Shown here one piece after another: positions 20,615 through 31,905 of a stretch of 64,000 bases of DNA; position 1 is the first letter of the stretch, and every line of letters begins with the position of its first letter. Source of the DNA: Candidatus Symbiopectobacterium endolongispinus. Lineage in GTDB: Bacteria; Pseudomonadota; Gammaproteobacteria; Enterobacterales; Enterobacteriaceae. The position numbers and the translations under genes were made by a program. The notes below the pieces were generated by a model that was not told the origin of the DNA, ran no database searches, and was given only the letters and a program-made list of their open reading frames with translations. Where the stretch lies: NCBI RefSeq assembly GCF_018777385.1, contig NZ_JAFJYB010000001.1, positions 744,001-808,000 on the forward strand, written 5' to 3'.

Positions 20615-23163
20615 GCTGTTTTTTGACCTTTTCGACTTTAGTTGGTCTCAGGCGGCTAAACTTACCGGAAGCCGGTATCCTGTTGCTTCTCCAGATATAA
20701 TCGCCTGTCAGATTGATATGCTCCCAGCCTAATGGCGACAGATGCGACAACAGTTGCTCGTTGATCTTCAGCCCATTACGCTTCAGGGCATCGACCGCTC
20801 TTTCCATATACACGGTATTCCACAACGAGATCGCTGCCGTCAGCAGCGTCAGTCCGCTGGCACGGTAGCTCTGATTTTCCGGTTTCCGGTCCCTGATTTC
20901 ACCCAGTCGGTGCATAAATACCGCCCGTGCCAGCGCGTTACGGGCTTCGCCTTTATTCAGCCCCGCCTGTACCCGCCGACGCAGTGCCGGATCGCGGAAC
21001 CAGTCGAGCATAAACAGGGTCCGCTCAATGCGGCCAATTTCTCTCAGTGCTTTGGCAAGTCCATTTTGCTTGGGATAGCTGGCAAGCTTTTTCAGCATCA
21101 GGGATGCCGTCACGGTTCCCTGCTTTATTGAGATGGCCAGACGCAGTACTTCACGCCAATGAATTTCAATTTCTTTCAGGTTCAGGCTGGTCGTGGATAT
21201 CAGCGACTGAAGCGCCGGGTATTTAGCCACTTTCCCTTTTATAAATAGCTTTTTGTCGTGGAGATCCCGAATCCGTGGACAGAATGCAAATCCCAGCAGA
21301 TGCATCAGGGCAAAGACATGATCGGTGAAACCTGCGGTATCGGTGTAATGCTCCCTGATTTCCAGGTCGCTTTCGTGGTACAGCAAGCCATCGAGCACAT
21401 AGGTTGAATCCCTTATCCGACTGATTATGCAGGTGTAAAACGGGCTGTATTGATCCGAAATATGGGTATAAAACTGACGTCCTGGATCCTGCCCATATTT
21501 CGGGTTAACCTGCCCTGTGTAGCGACCAGAGCTGCCTGTTCTGAAATTCTGCCCATATGATGATGATGTCGTCCCATTCCCCCAGAATGCAGCTAAAGGT
21601 CGCTTCCCTTGCGCATTCACCAGTTCAGCAAGGGCGGCTAAATATGTTTCGTCACGGATATACCATGCCTGAATATCTTCGAGTGATGATTTGGTGCTTC
21701 CGTGGCAGGCTTCTGCCATTTTGGTCAGACCAAGATTGATGCCATCCGCAAGGATGGTGGTAAGAAGCAGGCGGGTATCGGGACGGGCAATATCATTCTT
21801 TATATGCGAAAAATGTCGGGTAAACGTTGTCCAGCTGTTTACCTCATCGAGAATTTCCGTGATTTTAGGGCGCTGTAGCCGGAACTTTACGTGACTGTTT
21901 CCGGTACATATCTTTGATCAAAACCAGCGCATCGGCCAGAGATTGCGATGGTTGTGACTAACTGTAAAGCGGACAACATGCGCGGGGCATATTTACGTAA
22001 TGTGCTGTATTTCTCAGTAATAATATGCAGCGGGTCAAAATTATTTTTCCTGGCGAGATAGCGTGTTTCCTCCAGACTAGCGACAAACTCAGGCCATGGC
22101 AGTATGTTTTCTATTGCGGGCCATGGATCGCCACCGGAATCACGGGCTTCAGACAGAGCCTGACCGACATCGATGTATTGCCTCAGTTTGGACTGGATCA
22201 GCTTTCCGGTCTGCTGAAGGCGCTCAGCCTGTGTTCTTTGGCTTTGCTGAAAATGCTGTTCAGCATTCGCTCATGCGGCTCAATCACTTCGTCTGTCAGT
22301 GTGGCCCAGGCTTCTTCCAGCACGCACACCAGGATCGCATGACGCCGGGCTGCTGAAAATCGGGTCAAATCCCGACTACTCATCTTTTCGGCCTTCCCGC
22401 GCCAGTTTCAGCAACCGGTTCTGGTGAATGGTACGATCTATACCTTCCGGTAATGTCAGCGATTCAATGCTTCTAAGCCGATCAAGATGTTGCAGCACGT
22501 TCTTACCATTGATTTTACCCGGCGGTTGCAGAAGCCATGTCAGCCTGGAAGGCTGATTATCTGATGACTCAAGTAAACGATCCAGAGCATCCCTGTGAGC
22601 CGGAGTTAACGGGCATTCATGGTCTGAAATACGATTTTATCGCCGCCTGCCATGGCCTCCGCACAGGTACGCTCCACTACATCAATCGCGGGGATCATCA
22701 CGTTGTTCTGCCGGAGATAGACCAATAACTCTTCGGCCAGGAGAATACCTTTATCGGTGCGCGTCGCCATCGACAGCAGGTGTGTAATACAGTCCTGCTG
22801 TATTTTGCCGGTGAACGCCTTTACGCCAAGATAGCGGTACAGTTCGGTTAAATGCTCACGCCGGGTTGTATCCCTGCCGGAAAGGTAAGCAGGCCAGAGA
22901 TCCCCGGTGAGTTTTAGCCTGCTGGCGATATGCTTCAGCAGCGCATCAGATGGTGGAATTTTTTTATCTGGGGCAAAGCCGACATTTTTCAGATAGCAAA
23001 GCAGGACGGCAAAACCAAAACGGTTGGCAGGTTTACAGTGAGCACTGATAAGCGCCAGATCATGTTCACTAAAATACGCCATCCGGGTCAGCGTTAACTC
23101 ATCGTCCGGTAATGCCAGTAATGATTCTCTTTCAGACAGAGAAAGAATCTGCCTCCGTGCCAT
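20610..23163 (-). pseudogene. tnpA: Tn3-family transposase, multiply broken
   Basis: Starting at 23163 on the minus strand, the N-terminal domain reads MARRQILSLSERESLLALP and continues 185 residues. LTPAHRDALDRLLESSDNQ, HAILVCVLEEAWATL and LRKYAPRMLSALQ follow in shifted frames. The C-terminal DDE domain is open for 369 residues with [40 protein letters not shown] (catalytic aspartates) and [15 protein letters not shown] (catalytic glutamate). The region is about 850 codons against about 1000 for an intact enzyme, so some sequence between LSALQLVTTIA and [11 protein letters not shown] is deleted. It cannot drive transposition now. Confidence 0.92.
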
Positions 23164-23211
23164 ATAGTTTCACTCATAAATTATTCGATGCGGTATTTTT
23201 AACAAAAATGG

Positions 23212-23318
23212 TTATCGCATAAGGGTACACCCTGACGCCATAATCAAAATGTGACGACACACGATGAATGACATAACCTATATGCGATAGAATAAATACA
23301 ATAATCTAAATGCGACAA
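23212..23318. promoter_or_regulatory. Candidate res (resolution) site
   Basis: The gap between the divergent tnpA and tnpR holds three related half-sites: TTATCGCATAA at 23212-23222, its near inverse TATGCGATAG at 23281-23290, and AAATGCGACAA at 23308-23318. Position and repeat structure fit the resolvase-binding res region of Tn3-family elements. Subsite limits are not certain. Confidence 0.55.
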
Positions 23319-23330
23319 TGTGGTGAAAAA

Positions 23331-23975
23331 ATGTTCATCAGAGCTTATTTAAGGGCATCGACGGAAGATCAGTTCGCCGATCGGGCAAAAGAGATGCTGG
23401 AGCAGTTCGTTCAGGAGCGGGGGAATAAAATAGCCAGTTAATACCGGGAGAATATCAGCGGTACAAAACTTGACCGCCCGGAACTGGGACGTTTACTGAT
23501 GGACAGTCACCGTAATGATATTTTGCTGGTCGAGCAGATAGACCGGCTGACCCGACTGAGTAACAGTGACTGGATGACACTGAAAAAACAGATCGAACAA
23601 CACGAATTGCGGATTGTCAGTCTGGATGTCCCCACCTCATGGCAGGCGCTGTCAGATACAGACCCTTCGCAGGCCGACCCAATCACCCGCGCAGTGATAA
23701 GCGCCATCAATAGCATGCTTATCGATCTGATGGCTGCGATGTTGCATAAGGACTGGCTGAGTCGCCGCCAGCGGCAAAAACAGGGAATTGAACGGGCACA
23801 TACTCTGGGTAAATATCGGGGAAAACAGACCGATCAGGAGCGGCATCAGAAAGTCCTGTACTACCGGCAGATTAAGAAACTGAGTATTTGTGAAACAGCT
23901 GATGCTACAGGATATAGTTGTTCACAAGTATGTCGAATACAGGCTATATATAAACAAAATAAAGAAATTTTTTAA
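23331..23975 (+). pseudogene. tnpR: Serine resolvase with early in-frame stop
   Basis: From ATG 23331 the frame reads FIRAYLRASTEDQFADRAKE with the catalytic serine (RAST). It meets TAA at 23439-23441 after NKIAS, then continues in frame as YRENISGTKLDRPELGRLL, LLVEQIDRLTRLSNSDW and a C-terminal helix-turn-helix (SICETADATGYSCSQVCRIQ). This is a resolvase/invertase that would resolve cointegrates at the neighbouring res region. The stop separates the catalytic serine from the rest. Reinitiation at 23499 would yield a protein lacking it. Confidence 0.88.
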
Positions 23976-23996
23976 TACACTAAATAAGGATTACAC

Positions 23997-25822
23997 ATGC
24001 GACTCAGAAAGATCAAACTTACCAATTTCAGAGGTTATAGAAACACGATGGAAATTCTTGTCGATGAAGCCATGACAGGAATCGTTGGTCGTAATGATTT
24101 TGGTAAGTCAACAATCCTTGAAGCATTAGCTATATTTTTTGAGATTGATGGAATTAAAGCAGATAAAAATGACATGAATTGCTTTAGTATGGCTGATGGG
24201 GAATCTCACTTTGAAATTTCTTGTGAATTTGATGATCTGCCTTCGGTAATACTTATTGATGAGCGAGTGAGCACGACTCTGTCTTCTGAGCATTTATTAA
24301 ATAGCCATGGGTATTTCGAAATTGTAAAAAAATTCAAAGCGACAACAACTGGAAAACCAGATAAAACATACATTCGCTGCCAGCACCCTTTAGATGAACC
24401 GTTGAACAATTTGCTGGGAATGAAAATATCAGAATTGAAAGCCACAGGAAAAGATATTGAGAAAAACGTGGAGGATAAGCGAATTGCATCTTTATGGCGA
24501 CAGGCTATCAGAGATGCCTCTATGCCATATGAATGTGCTGAAATTTTACTTTATGTGGATAAAGGATTAGGGACAGAAACTAAGTCAATATGGTGACGGA
24601 TTCTTGAACAACTACCAACCTTTGCTCTTTTCAAGGCCGACAGAGAAAGTAGCGATGGTGACTCTGAAGCAAAAAACCCATTACAACAAGCTGTTAAAGA
24701 TGCTCAGGCTGCTTTGCAAGCGGAGATTTCAGCTCTTGAACAAGAAATCCAGGACAGTGTGTTAGATGTTGCTGGGAGGACTCTTGATAAACTGCGAGAA
24801 ATGGCACCAGAGCTTGCGAATGAACTCACTCCTCGGTTTAAAGAAAAACCCAAATGGACATTTAACTTTACACTAGATGGTGAGAATGGAATTCCAATAA
24901 ATAAAAGAGGAAGCGGTGTAAGGTGACTTATTTTGCTTAATTTTTTTAGAGCGGAGGCAGAGAAAGCAGTATCAGGAACCCAGCGCAACGTTATTTACGC
25001 TATAGAAGAACCAGAAACATCACAGCATCCTAATTATCAAATTATGTTGATGAAATCTTTATTGTCACTTTCAAATAAACCTAACAGGCAAATTATTGTA
25101 ACTACACATGTCCCGGCTTTAGCTGTATTAATTCCAGTCGAAGGCGTTCGTTATGTAACAAAAGATCCATATGGACAGCCTGTTGTCAAAATGCCTGATA
25201 ATGCAGTTCTCAGGGAGGCGACAGAAAGTCTTGGCGTTCTGCCAGAAACTGGTATGGAAAGAGCTAAAGGCATAGTTTTAGTTGAAGGGAAATCAGATGT
25301 CACATTCCTTAGACATGCAGGAAAATGTTTAAAACAATCCGGAGATATTCCTGTTAGCCTCGAAGATGTGAATATTGTACCTATTCTGATTGGAGGGTGC
25401 GGAAGTGTTAAGCATTGGGTAACATTACATATGGCAAATGACCTCGGACTACCATGGTGCGTTTTTCTTGATTCGGATATTGGAGGAGATCCAGTACAAG
25501 TTCTTTCGATAGGGAAACGAAAAAAGGAAGTAGAAGAGGCCGGGAAAATGTTTTTTGCCACACGTAAACGTGAAATTGAAAACTATCTTTGCCCGGACCT
25601 AATAAGAGATGAGACAGGAGTTCAGGTTGTTTTCACAGATACATGTGACGCGAAAAAATCATAGGAAGGGCAACCGGCACGAAACCTAATGACGTACTGG
25701 ACAGATTCTGGCCCTTAATGACTGCCGAAAAAATAATAAAATGCTCTACTTATAGGTATGGTAACAGTGACAAAATTGAGCTTAAAGAAATTCTTGAAGG
25801 CATTGTTTCATTAATTGATTGA
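23997..25822 (+). pseudogene. OLD-family ATPase/TOPRIM nuclease, three lesions
   Basis: One frame from ATG 23997 encodes an ATPase with Walker A GRNDFGKSTILEAL, signature RGSGVR and Walker B IYAIEEPETSQHP, then a TOPRIM nuclease domain starting GIVLVEGKSDVTFL. This is the single-chain OLD (overcoming lysogenization defect) architecture, often connected with phage defence. TGA codons at 24594-24596 and 24924-24926 replace what look like arginine codons (CGA to TGA). A frameshift in an A-run near 25655 displaces the C-terminus, which continues as IIGRATGTKPNDVLDRFWPL to 25822. Restored length is about 608 residues. It follows tnpR by 21 bases and is transposon cargo. Confidence 0.88.
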
Positions 25823-25964
25823 TCACGGCCTACGTTGCATAGAGGTCGTGTCAGTTTAAGCTTCTGTGCAACTTGCCTATGCTCAAAAATCGAGATTAAC
25901 GTATAATAATGGGGTCCCTAAAGAGCGGAGAGAGATGAAGGGCTGAGAGCCAGCCCTCAGCTCA

Positions 25965-26441
25965 TCAAGCAAATGTCGTAATCATCTTGAAGAAGTTTTC
26001 TTGGTTGAACTCAATACGCTGAGCTGGAGCATTACCTACACCACCAGAGACAATTACCCATCCAGGCAGTTTGCTTATTCCATCTTTCCAGTGAAGATTG
26101 AATTTATATGTGCTTGGTGCTCGGCTTGGGTTATAAATAGTCACTTCTAGACCACCTTTCATCCCGAAGTAGTAGAGACCTTCAGGGATGATTTTTAGTG
26201 TTTTATCACCATTTTTAAAAGTGATATTTGATACTTCAAATCGGTCGGTATTCTCGGTCACTAGAGTTGTGCTGGCACTAGCTGTTACTGGCGTTCCCTC
26301 AAACCACCCCTTTATCTCTAGAATCAGTGCTTTTGTATCTTCCTGGAACGCTAATACGTCACGTTTAAAGGCTTTTTCACCTTCTTTTTGTGCATTGGCA
26401 TTAGTTTCTAATTTCTGGAAAAACGCGTCTTTTGCTGACAT
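25965..26441 (-). CDS. Hypothetical transposon-borne protein
   Basis: I do not recognise this intact 158-residue protein. The first 45 residues are charged and helical (SAKDAFFQKLETNANAQKEG), possibly a coiled coil. The rest looks like a beta-sandwich with many aromatic and threonine residues (GDKTLKIIPEGLYYFGMKGG, WKDGISKLPGWVIVSGGVGN). There is no signal peptide or membrane span. It is read toward the OLD gene and away from the right terminal repeat. The 140 bases between OLD and this gene contain nothing clear. Being the only undamaged gene in the element, it may be under selection or simply younger. Confidence 0.75.
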   Translation of the reverse strand: MSAKDAFFQKLETNANAQKEGEKAFKRDVLAFQEDTKALILEIKGWFEGTPVTASASTTLVTENTDRFEVSNITFKNGDKTLKIIPEGLYYFGMKGGLEVTIYNPSRAPSTYKFNLHWKDGISKLPGWVIVSGGVGNAPAQRIEFNQENFFKMITTFA

Positions 26442-26580
26442 ATTGGAATCCTCTTTTTAGGGTACCAACTATATGGGGGAGATTGACCATTGTTTCAACA
26501 AGTCACGGGCAGGAAATGGAAATAAAATACCTTATGCTTGGTGGTGACAGTGGGGACTGTACCATCGCTCAAAAAATGTT

Positions 26581-26618
26581 CTTAACGTACAATAATTTTC
26601 GATATCCAAACTGACCCC
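26581..26618 (-). repeat. Right 38-bp terminal inverted repeat of the Tn3-family element
   Basis: It begins CTTAACGTACAATAATTTTC and ends CTGACCCC, the exact reverse complement of 20577-20614. It is joined directly to a truncated yihD two bases later. Confidence 0.97.
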
Positions 26619-26620
26619 AG

Positions 26621-26857
26621 TTACTGCATCCTGCCTGGCAAAAAGATCCGGACCTGAATCTGGTCCAATTTTTACAAAAACTTGCACAGGAGGCGGGGTT
26701 CCAGGGGCAACTAAGTGAGCTGACAGATGATATCCTGATCTACCATTTGAAAATGCGTGACACGGATAAAGAGCAGGTCATTCCAGGCTTGAAAAAGGAT
26801 TATGAGGAAGATTTCAAAACAGCATTGCTGCGAGCTCGGGGTGTTATCAAGGACTGA
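26621..26857 (+). pseudogene. yihD: YihD, 5' end removed at the transposon joint
   Basis: From 26621 the frame codes [19 protein letters not shown], then [18 protein letters not shown] and ends [14 protein letters not shown] at 26857. This is E. coli YihD (89 residues, function unknown) lacking about its first 12 residues and any start codon or ribosome site. In enterobacteria yihD precedes srkA-dsbA, and that order is kept here. The cut coincides with the outer edge of the transposon's right repeat, so the 5' end must lie beyond another breakpoint or be lost. Confidence 0.85.
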
Positions 26858-26926
26858 TGCCTTTATCAACAGGCGCTGCTTTTCCGCGGCTTATTTTGAT
26901 TCCTATTGCGAGTAATGATGACGGCT

Positions 26927-27913
26927 ATGCAAAGTTCAGTGTTTAATTTTCAGACGCTGTTTCCCTCGCTGATTATCGATGCGCTTTTCGCGGTAGGTAT
27001 CCGGGTTGATTCTGGTTTGACGGCGCTCAACAGCTATGAAAACCGGGTTTATCAATTTATGGATGAAGGCCGGCACCGTTTTGTCGTTAAATTCTATCGT
27101 CCTGAACGGTGGACGCAGGAGCAGATTCAGGAAGAGCACGATTTTGCCCTCGCATTGGTTGACGATGAGGTGCCCGTCGTTGCCACCTTGAAACTCAATG
27201 GTCAAACCTTGCATTGTTATGATGGCTTTTATTTTGCTGTTTTCCCAAGCGTAGGGGGGAGGCAATATGAAATGGATAATGACGATCAATTGGAAGGTGT
27301 TGGCCGTTTTCTGGGTCGTTGGCATCAAACGGGGCAAAAAGCGCTTTTTCTTGCTCGTCCTACCATTGGGGTTGAGGAATATCTCGACAGACCTTATCAG
27401 TTATTGACGCAAACACAACGTATTCCTGCCGCGAGCCGAGATTCCTTTTTGCAGTCCACCCAGCAACTTATCGAAATGGTAAAACGCTATTGGACATTGG
27501 ATGCTTCCTTTCTTCGGTTGCACGGCGATCGCCATCCTGGAAATATTCTCTGGCGCGACGGACCACTATTTGTCGATTTAGATGATGCCCGTAACGGACC
27601 CGCAGTGCAGGATTTGTGGGTGTTGCTTCATGGCGAGCGTCAGGAACAGAGAATTCAGCTCGATATTCTGCTGGAAGCCTATAGTGAGTTTATGACGTTT
27701 CAGGAGAAAGAGCTGGCGTTAATTGAGCCGCTTCGTGCGATGAGAATGGTGCATTATTTAGCGTGGATTATTCGCCGTTGGGAAGATCCGGAATTTCCCC
27801 CGAGCTTTCCCTGGATAAAAGATGATGATTTCTGGTTCAGGCAAACAGAAATATTTACTGAACAGGTTAAGCTGTTACAGGAGCCTCCTTTACAGCTATT
27901 GTCCATGTACTGA
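26927..27913 (+). CDS. srkA: Stress response kinase A (YihE/RdoA)
   Basis: SrkA is a Ser/Thr protein kinase of the Cpx envelope-stress regulon that limits MazEF-dependent cell death. The protein aligns with E. coli SrkA from [20 protein letters not shown] onward, which is why ATG 26927 is preferred over ATG 26915/26918 or TTG 26906. Kinase-fold landmarks are [11 protein letters not shown] with the ATP lysine, the catalytic loop [15 protein letters not shown] and the metal-binding [12 protein letters not shown]. Length is about 328 residues. It is followed after 23 bases by dsbA, the usual operon. Its normal upstream neighbour yihD is truncated, so transcription from the native promoter may be altered. 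Confidence 0.93.
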   Translation: MQSSVFNFQTLFPSLIIDALFAVGIRVDSGLTALNSYENRVYQFMDEGRHRFVVKFYRPERWTQEQIQEEHDFALALVDDEVPVVATLKLNGQTLHCYDGFYFAVFPSVGGRQYEMDNDDQLEGVGRFLGRWHQTGQKALFLARPTIGVEEYLDRPYQLLTQTQRIPAASRDSFLQSTQQLIEMVKRYWTLDASFLRLHGDRHPGNILWRDGPLFVDLDDARNGPAVQDLWVLLHGERQEQRIQLDILLEAYSEFMTFQEKELALIEPLRAMRMVHYLAWIIRRWEDPEFPPSFPWIKDDDFWFRQTEIFTEQVKLLQEPPLQLLSMY

Positions 27914-27936
27914 TGTTTAACGGAGAGATGTGTTAT

Positions 27937-28560
27937 ATGAAGCGTGTATTTGCGGCATTATTGGGCATCATGTTGGCCTTCGGTGCATCAGCGGCAGGTT
28001 TTTCTGATGTAAAACAGTACGTTGAAGTTAATAAACCGGTGCCTCAATTACCGCAGGTGCTGGAGTTTTTCTCCTTCTACTGTCCGCATTGCTATAAGTT
28101 TGCTGAGGTTTACCATATTCCTGAAGCTGTCAGTAAGGTGCTTCCAGCGGATACCAAAATTACGCGCTATCACGTCGATTTCCTCGGGCCTTTGGGGAAA
28201 GAACTAACGCAGGCCTGGGCAGTTGCCATCGCTTTGGGTGTTGAAGATAAAGTCACCCCGTTAATGTTTGATGCGGTGCAAAAAAGTCAAACACTGAAAA
28301 CCACGGATGATATTCGTAAGGTGTTTGTGGCGGCGGGTGTTAAAGCTGAAGATTATGACGCTGCATTGAATAGCTTCGTGGTTAAGTCGCTGGTTGCCCA
28401 GCAAGAAAAAGCGGCTGCGGATTTGCAATTGCGCGGTGTGCCGGCCATGTTTGTTAATGGCAAATATATGGTGAAAAGCGACGGTTTAGATACCAGCTCA
28501 ATGGATGCATATGTGAAGCAATATGCTGATGTTGTGAAATTCCTTATCGAGAAAAAATAG
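27937..28560 (+). CDS. dsbA: Periplasmic thiol:disulfide oxidoreductase DsbA
   Basis: DsbA introduces disulfide bonds into exported proteins and is reoxidised by DsbB. The start ATG 27937 gives a signal peptide ([20 protein letters not shown]) and a mature thioredoxin-fold protein with the active site CPHC in [15 protein letters not shown]. The cis-proline loop is [12 protein letters not shown]. Length 207 residues fits the family (E. coli 208). An earlier in-frame ATG at 27913 overlaps the srkA stop but would spoil the signal peptide. A hairpin follows the stop codon. The gene is intact. Confidence 0.96.
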   Translation: MKRVFAALLGIMLAFGASAAGFSDVKQYVEVNKPVPQLPQVLEFFSFYCPHCYKFAEVYHIPEAVSKVLPADTKITRYHVDFLGPLGKELTQAWAVAIALGVEDKVTPLMFDAVQKSQTLKTTDDIRKVFVAAGVKAEDYDAALNSFVVKSLVAQQEKAAADLQLRGVPAMFVNGKYMVKSDGLDTSSMDAYVKQYADVVKFLIEKK

Positions 28561-28576
28561 CACTGGTCTTATAATT

Positions 28577-28594
28577 GCGTCTGATAGCAGACGC
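28577..28594 (+). terminator. Hairpin after dsbA; rest of dsbA-polA gap is gene-free
   Basis: GCGTCTG-ATAG-CAGACGC is a perfect 7-base stem with a 4-base loop starting 17 bases beyond the dsbA stop. The following bases are AT-rich but not a clean T-run, so it may be a weak terminator. From 28595 to 28933 I see no gene. yihF and yihG, found here in E. coli, are absent, and the polA promoter should lie in the last 150 bases. Confidence 0.5.
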
Positions 28595-28933
28595 GGTTAT
28601 ATCCTGGATATATAGTTTATCCGCTACGACAGTTTTGCCTCGGTGACGTTTAATTAGCGTTTGACTAATATCTATCCACAAAAAAATGTTTTTTGTATTA
28701 CTGGTATTTACCGAGGACTTTTTTATCTTGCTGAAAAAATCCATAATATGTGAATCACTTTTTGATATAACATCAGCATCATTCTGATTTTCTCTTTCTA
28801 TGCACAAAGTTATCCACAAGGCATTTGCTTTGCATGTGGCAGATTTGCGGTTTTCTGTGCGTTAACGTTCGTCTCTTGCTGTGAGCTATGGCATGCTTAG
28901 CGCCATGATGGACGACATAGGTCATGACAGAAC

Positions 28934-31726
28934 ATGGTGCAGATTCCGCAAAACCCGTTAATTTTGGTCGATGGCTCGTCGTATTTATACCGTGCCTACC
29001 ACGCATTCCCTCCTTTGACGAATAACGCAGGTGAGCCGACAGGTGCCATGTATGGCGTGCTGAATATGATGCGCAGCCTGTTGCTTCGGTTCTCTCCCAG
29101 CCATGTCGCTGTGGTGTTTGATGCCAAAGGAAAAACGTTCCGCGACGAACTGTTCGAAAACTACAAGGCGCATCGCCCACCGATGCCAGACGATCTGCGT
29201 GCGCAGATTGAGCCGCTGCACGCGATGTTGCGTGCCATGGGGTTGCCTTTGTTGGCTGTAAGCGGTGTGGAAGCGGATGACGTGATCGGTACGCTGGCGC
29301 GTCAGGCGGAAAGTACGGGTACACCGGTACTGATCAGCACCGGTGATAAAGATATGGCGCAACTGGTGTCACCGACGATCACGCTTATCAACACCATGAA
29401 CAATACGGTGCTTGGGCCGCAGGAAGTCTGCGACAAATACGGTATTCCGCCGGAGCTGATTATCGATTTTCTGGCCCTGATGGGGGATGCATCGGATAAC
29501 ATTCCGGGTGTGCCTGGCGTCGGTGAAAAAATGGCTCAGGCGTTACTCCGGGGGGTGGCGGGATTAGATACCCTGTACAGTAATCTGGATAAAATCGCCA
29601 CGCTGTCCTTTCGCGGCGCAAAGACCATGGCGCAAAAGCTGGAACAGCATAAAGAAGCGGCATACCTCTCTTATCAACTGGCGACCATCAAAACTGACGT
29701 CGAATTGGAGCTGACCTGCACTGAGCTGACGGTGAATGAACCAGATGTGGATGCGCTGCACGGGTTGTTTAAGCGCTATGATTTCAAACGCTGGATGGCC
29801 GATGTGGAAAGCGGCACCTGGATGCAAGGTCGCAAGGGGCAATCTGCGGTTCCGCAGCCAACGCCTGCGGCACAAGCGCAGCCACAGTCGCCAGCTGAAG
29901 CAACTGTTGCCTTGAGCCGTGAAGGCTATATCACTATTCAGGATGAGGATACCTTACTGTCGTGGGTTGCCAGTCTCCAAAAGGCAGGAGAGTTTGCGTT
30001 TGATACAGAAACGGACGGCTTGGATACGCTGAGCGCCAATCTAATTGGTATGTCGTTTGCTGTGACGCCGGGTGAAGCGGCGTATCTGCCGCTGGCGCAT
30101 GATTATCTGGATGCGCCGGAGCAAATCGACAGAACTCGTGCACTGGAATTGCTTAAACCCCTGCTGGAAGACAGCGCGCTGCGCAAAATTGGGCAGAACC
30201 TGAAGTTCGATCAAGGCGTGATGAAACGTTATGACATTGAGCTACGTGGTATTGCGTATGACACCATGGTGGAGTCTTACGTGTTAAACAGCGTGGCAGG
30301 CCGTCATTATATGGACAGCCTGGCCGAACGCTATCTGCAACATAAAACCATTTCGTTTGAAGAGATTGCGGGTAAAGGCAAGAACCAGCTTACCTTTAAT
30401 CAGATTCCTGTTGAACAGGCCAGCACCTATGCCGCAGAAGATGCGGATGTCACTTTGCATTTGCATCAAACCCTGTGGGAAAAGTTGCAACAGCAAGGGG
30501 AACTAGTGAAGGTGTTCCGTGATATCGATATGCCGTTGGTGCCGGTGCTGTCACGCATTGAGCGTCAGGGGGTGCTGATTGATGCGGGCATTTTGGCGCA
30601 GCATTCTCAGGAACTGACTACACGTCTGGCTGAGCTTGAAACCGAAGTGCATGAACTGGCCGGTGAAGCGTTTAACCTTGCCTCCACTAAGCAGTTGCAG
30701 GGGATCTTATACGATAAGCTAAAGCTGCCGGTGCTAAAGAAAACGCCGAAAGGTGCCCCTTCCACCAATGAAGAAGTGTTGGAAGAGCTGGCGCATGACT
30801 ATCCGCTGCCTAAACGCATTCTGGAATATCGTGGGTTGGCGAAACTGAAATCGACTTACACCGACAAGCTGCCGCTGATGATCAATCCGCTGACCCAGCG
30901 GGTGCACACGTCATACCATCAGGCGGTCACGGCGACCGGGCGTCTTTCCTCCAGCGATCCCAATCTACAAAACATCCCGGTACGCAACGATGAAGGGCGA
31001 CGCATTCGTCAGGCGTTTATTGCCCCTGAAGGCTATCGCATCGTGGCGGCAGACTACTCTCAGATCGAACTGCGTATTATGGCGCACCTTTCCGGTGACG
31101 CTGGGTTGCTCAACGCGTTTGCTGAAGGGCTGGACATTCACCGCGCCACCGCTGAAGAAGTCTTTGGCTTGCCGCTGGAGAGCGTCACCGGAGAGCAGCG
31201 CCGCAGCGCCAAAGCCATCAACTTTGGTTTGATTTATGGCATGAGTGCTTTCGGTCTGTCACGTCAGTTGGGTATCCCCCGCTCCGAGTCGCAGCGCTAT
31301 ATGAACCTCTATTTCGAGCGCTATCCTGGAGTGCAGGACTACATGGAAAGAACCCGTCAGGAAGCTGCCGAGAAAGGGTACGTGCAGACGCTGGATGGGC
31401 GCCGTCTCTATTTGCCGGATATCCACTCACACAATGCGATGAGCCGCAAGGCGGCGGAACGTGCCGCCATTAACGCCCCGATGCAGGGCACTGCCGCCGA
31501 TATCATCAAGAAAGCGATGATTGCGATCGATAGTTGGCTACAGCAAGAACAGCCGCAGGTGAACATGATCATGCAGGTACACGATGAACTGGTGTTTGAA
31601 GTACATGAGTCGGTGCTGGATGCGGCAAAACAAAAGATCGCTACCCTGATGGAAGGTTGTATGTCGCTAAGCGTTCCGTTACGTGTGGATGTGGGCGAAG
31701 GTAAAAACTGGGATGAGGCGCATTAA
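28934..31726 (+). CDS. polA: DNA polymerase I
   Basis: PolA fills gaps and removes RNA primers. The 930-residue product (E. coli 928) has three domains: a 5'-3' exonuclease ([44 protein letters not shown]), a 3'-5' proofreading domain ([11 protein letters not shown] with the DxE pair, [12 protein letters not shown]) and a polymerase domain ([20 protein letters not shown], motif [21 protein letters not shown]-helix [20 protein letters not shown], motif [11 protein letters not shown]). The linker around residues 295-325 is alanine/proline/glutamine-rich. The start is ATG 28934. spf follows downstream as in E. coli. No lesions. Confidence 0.98.
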   Translation: MVQIPQNPLILVDGSSYLYRAYHAFPPLTNNAGEPTGAMYGVLNMMRSLLLRFSPSHVAVVFDAKGKTFRDELFENYKAHRPPMPDDLRAQIEPLHAMLRAMGLPLLAVSGVEADDVIGTLARQAESTGTPVLISTGDKDMAQLVSPTITLINTMNNTVLGPQEVCDKYGIPPELIIDFLALMGDASDNIPGVPGVGEKMAQALLRGVAGLDTLYSNLDKIATLSFRGAKTMAQKLEQHKEAAYLSYQLATIKTDVELELTCTELTVNEPDVDALHGLFKRYDFKRWMADVESGTWMQGRKGQSAVPQPTPAAQAQPQSPAEATVALSREGYITIQDEDTLLSWVASLQKAGEFAFDTETDGLDTLSANLIGMSFAVTPGEAAYLPLAHDYLDAPEQIDRTRALELLKPLLEDSALRKIGQNLKFDQGVMKRYDIELRGIAYDTMVESYVLNSVAGRHYMDSLAERYLQHKTISFEEIAGKGKNQLTFNQIPVEQASTYAAEDADVTLHLHQTLWEKLQQQGELVKVFRDIDMPLVPVLSRIERQGVLIDAGILAQHSQELTTRLAELETEVHELAGEAFNLASTKQLQGILYDKLKLPVLKKTPKGAPSTNEEVLEELAHDYPLPKRILEYRGLAKLKSTYTDKLPLMINPLTQRVHTSYHQAVTATGRLSSSDPNLQNIPVRNDEGRRIRQAFIAPEGYRIVAADYSQIELRIMAHLSGDAGLLNAFAEGLDIHRATAEEVFGLPLESVTGEQRRSAKAINFGLIYGMSAFGLSRQLGIPRSESQRYMNLYFERYPGVQDYMERTRQEAAEKGYVQTLDGRRLYLPDIHSHNAMSRKAAERAAINAPMQGTAADIIKKAMIAIDSWLQQEQPQVNMIMQVHDELVFEVHESVLDAAKQKIATLMEGCMSLSVPLRVDVGEGKNWDEAH

Positions 31727-31869
31727 TGTACAGAAAAACAGGATGTTGCAACTGAACGTTTAATGTGCATTACGTTATTCATTTCTGTAATTAAACTACA
31801 GGATTGGGTGACTTGCTCGACTTTGTGTGACCCATAGCCATTTTTTATGAAACTAAACAAAAAAAACCT

Positions 31870-31897
31870 TTGTTCTGGCGAAAAAATATGGTAGAGT
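31870..31897 (+). promoter_or_regulatory. Candidate spf promoter
   Basis: TTGTTC at 31870-31875 and TAGAGT at 31892-31897 with a 16-base spacer place transcription start near 31905, matching the start of the Spot 42 sequence. TTTGTGTGACCC at about 31821-31832 upstream could be part of a CRP operator, as spf is CRP-repressed in E. coli. That site is weak. Confidence 0.55.
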
Positions 31898-31905
31898 TAA
31901 CGACG

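Larger units (their letters stand above)
20577..26618. mobile_element. Tn3-family transposon with OLD-nuclease cargo
   Basis: The element is 6042 bases long and bounded by perfect 38-base inverted repeats starting GGGGTCAGTTTGGA. It contains a decayed Tn3-type transposase read leftward, a res-like region, a serine resolvase read rightward, an OLD-family ATPase-nuclease pseudogene and an intact gene of unknown function. Tn3 elements make 5-base target duplications, but the flanks are TTGAT on the left and AGTTA on the right. The right flank is yihD lacking its first codons. Both facts indicate recombination between two copies rather than simple insertion. Confidence 0.93.

Noticed and set aside
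23212-23318. A short CRISPR-like repeat cluster between tnpA and tnpR.
   Set aside because: Only three degenerate half-sites of about ten bases with inverted orientation. Their place fits a res site and there are no spacers or cas genes.
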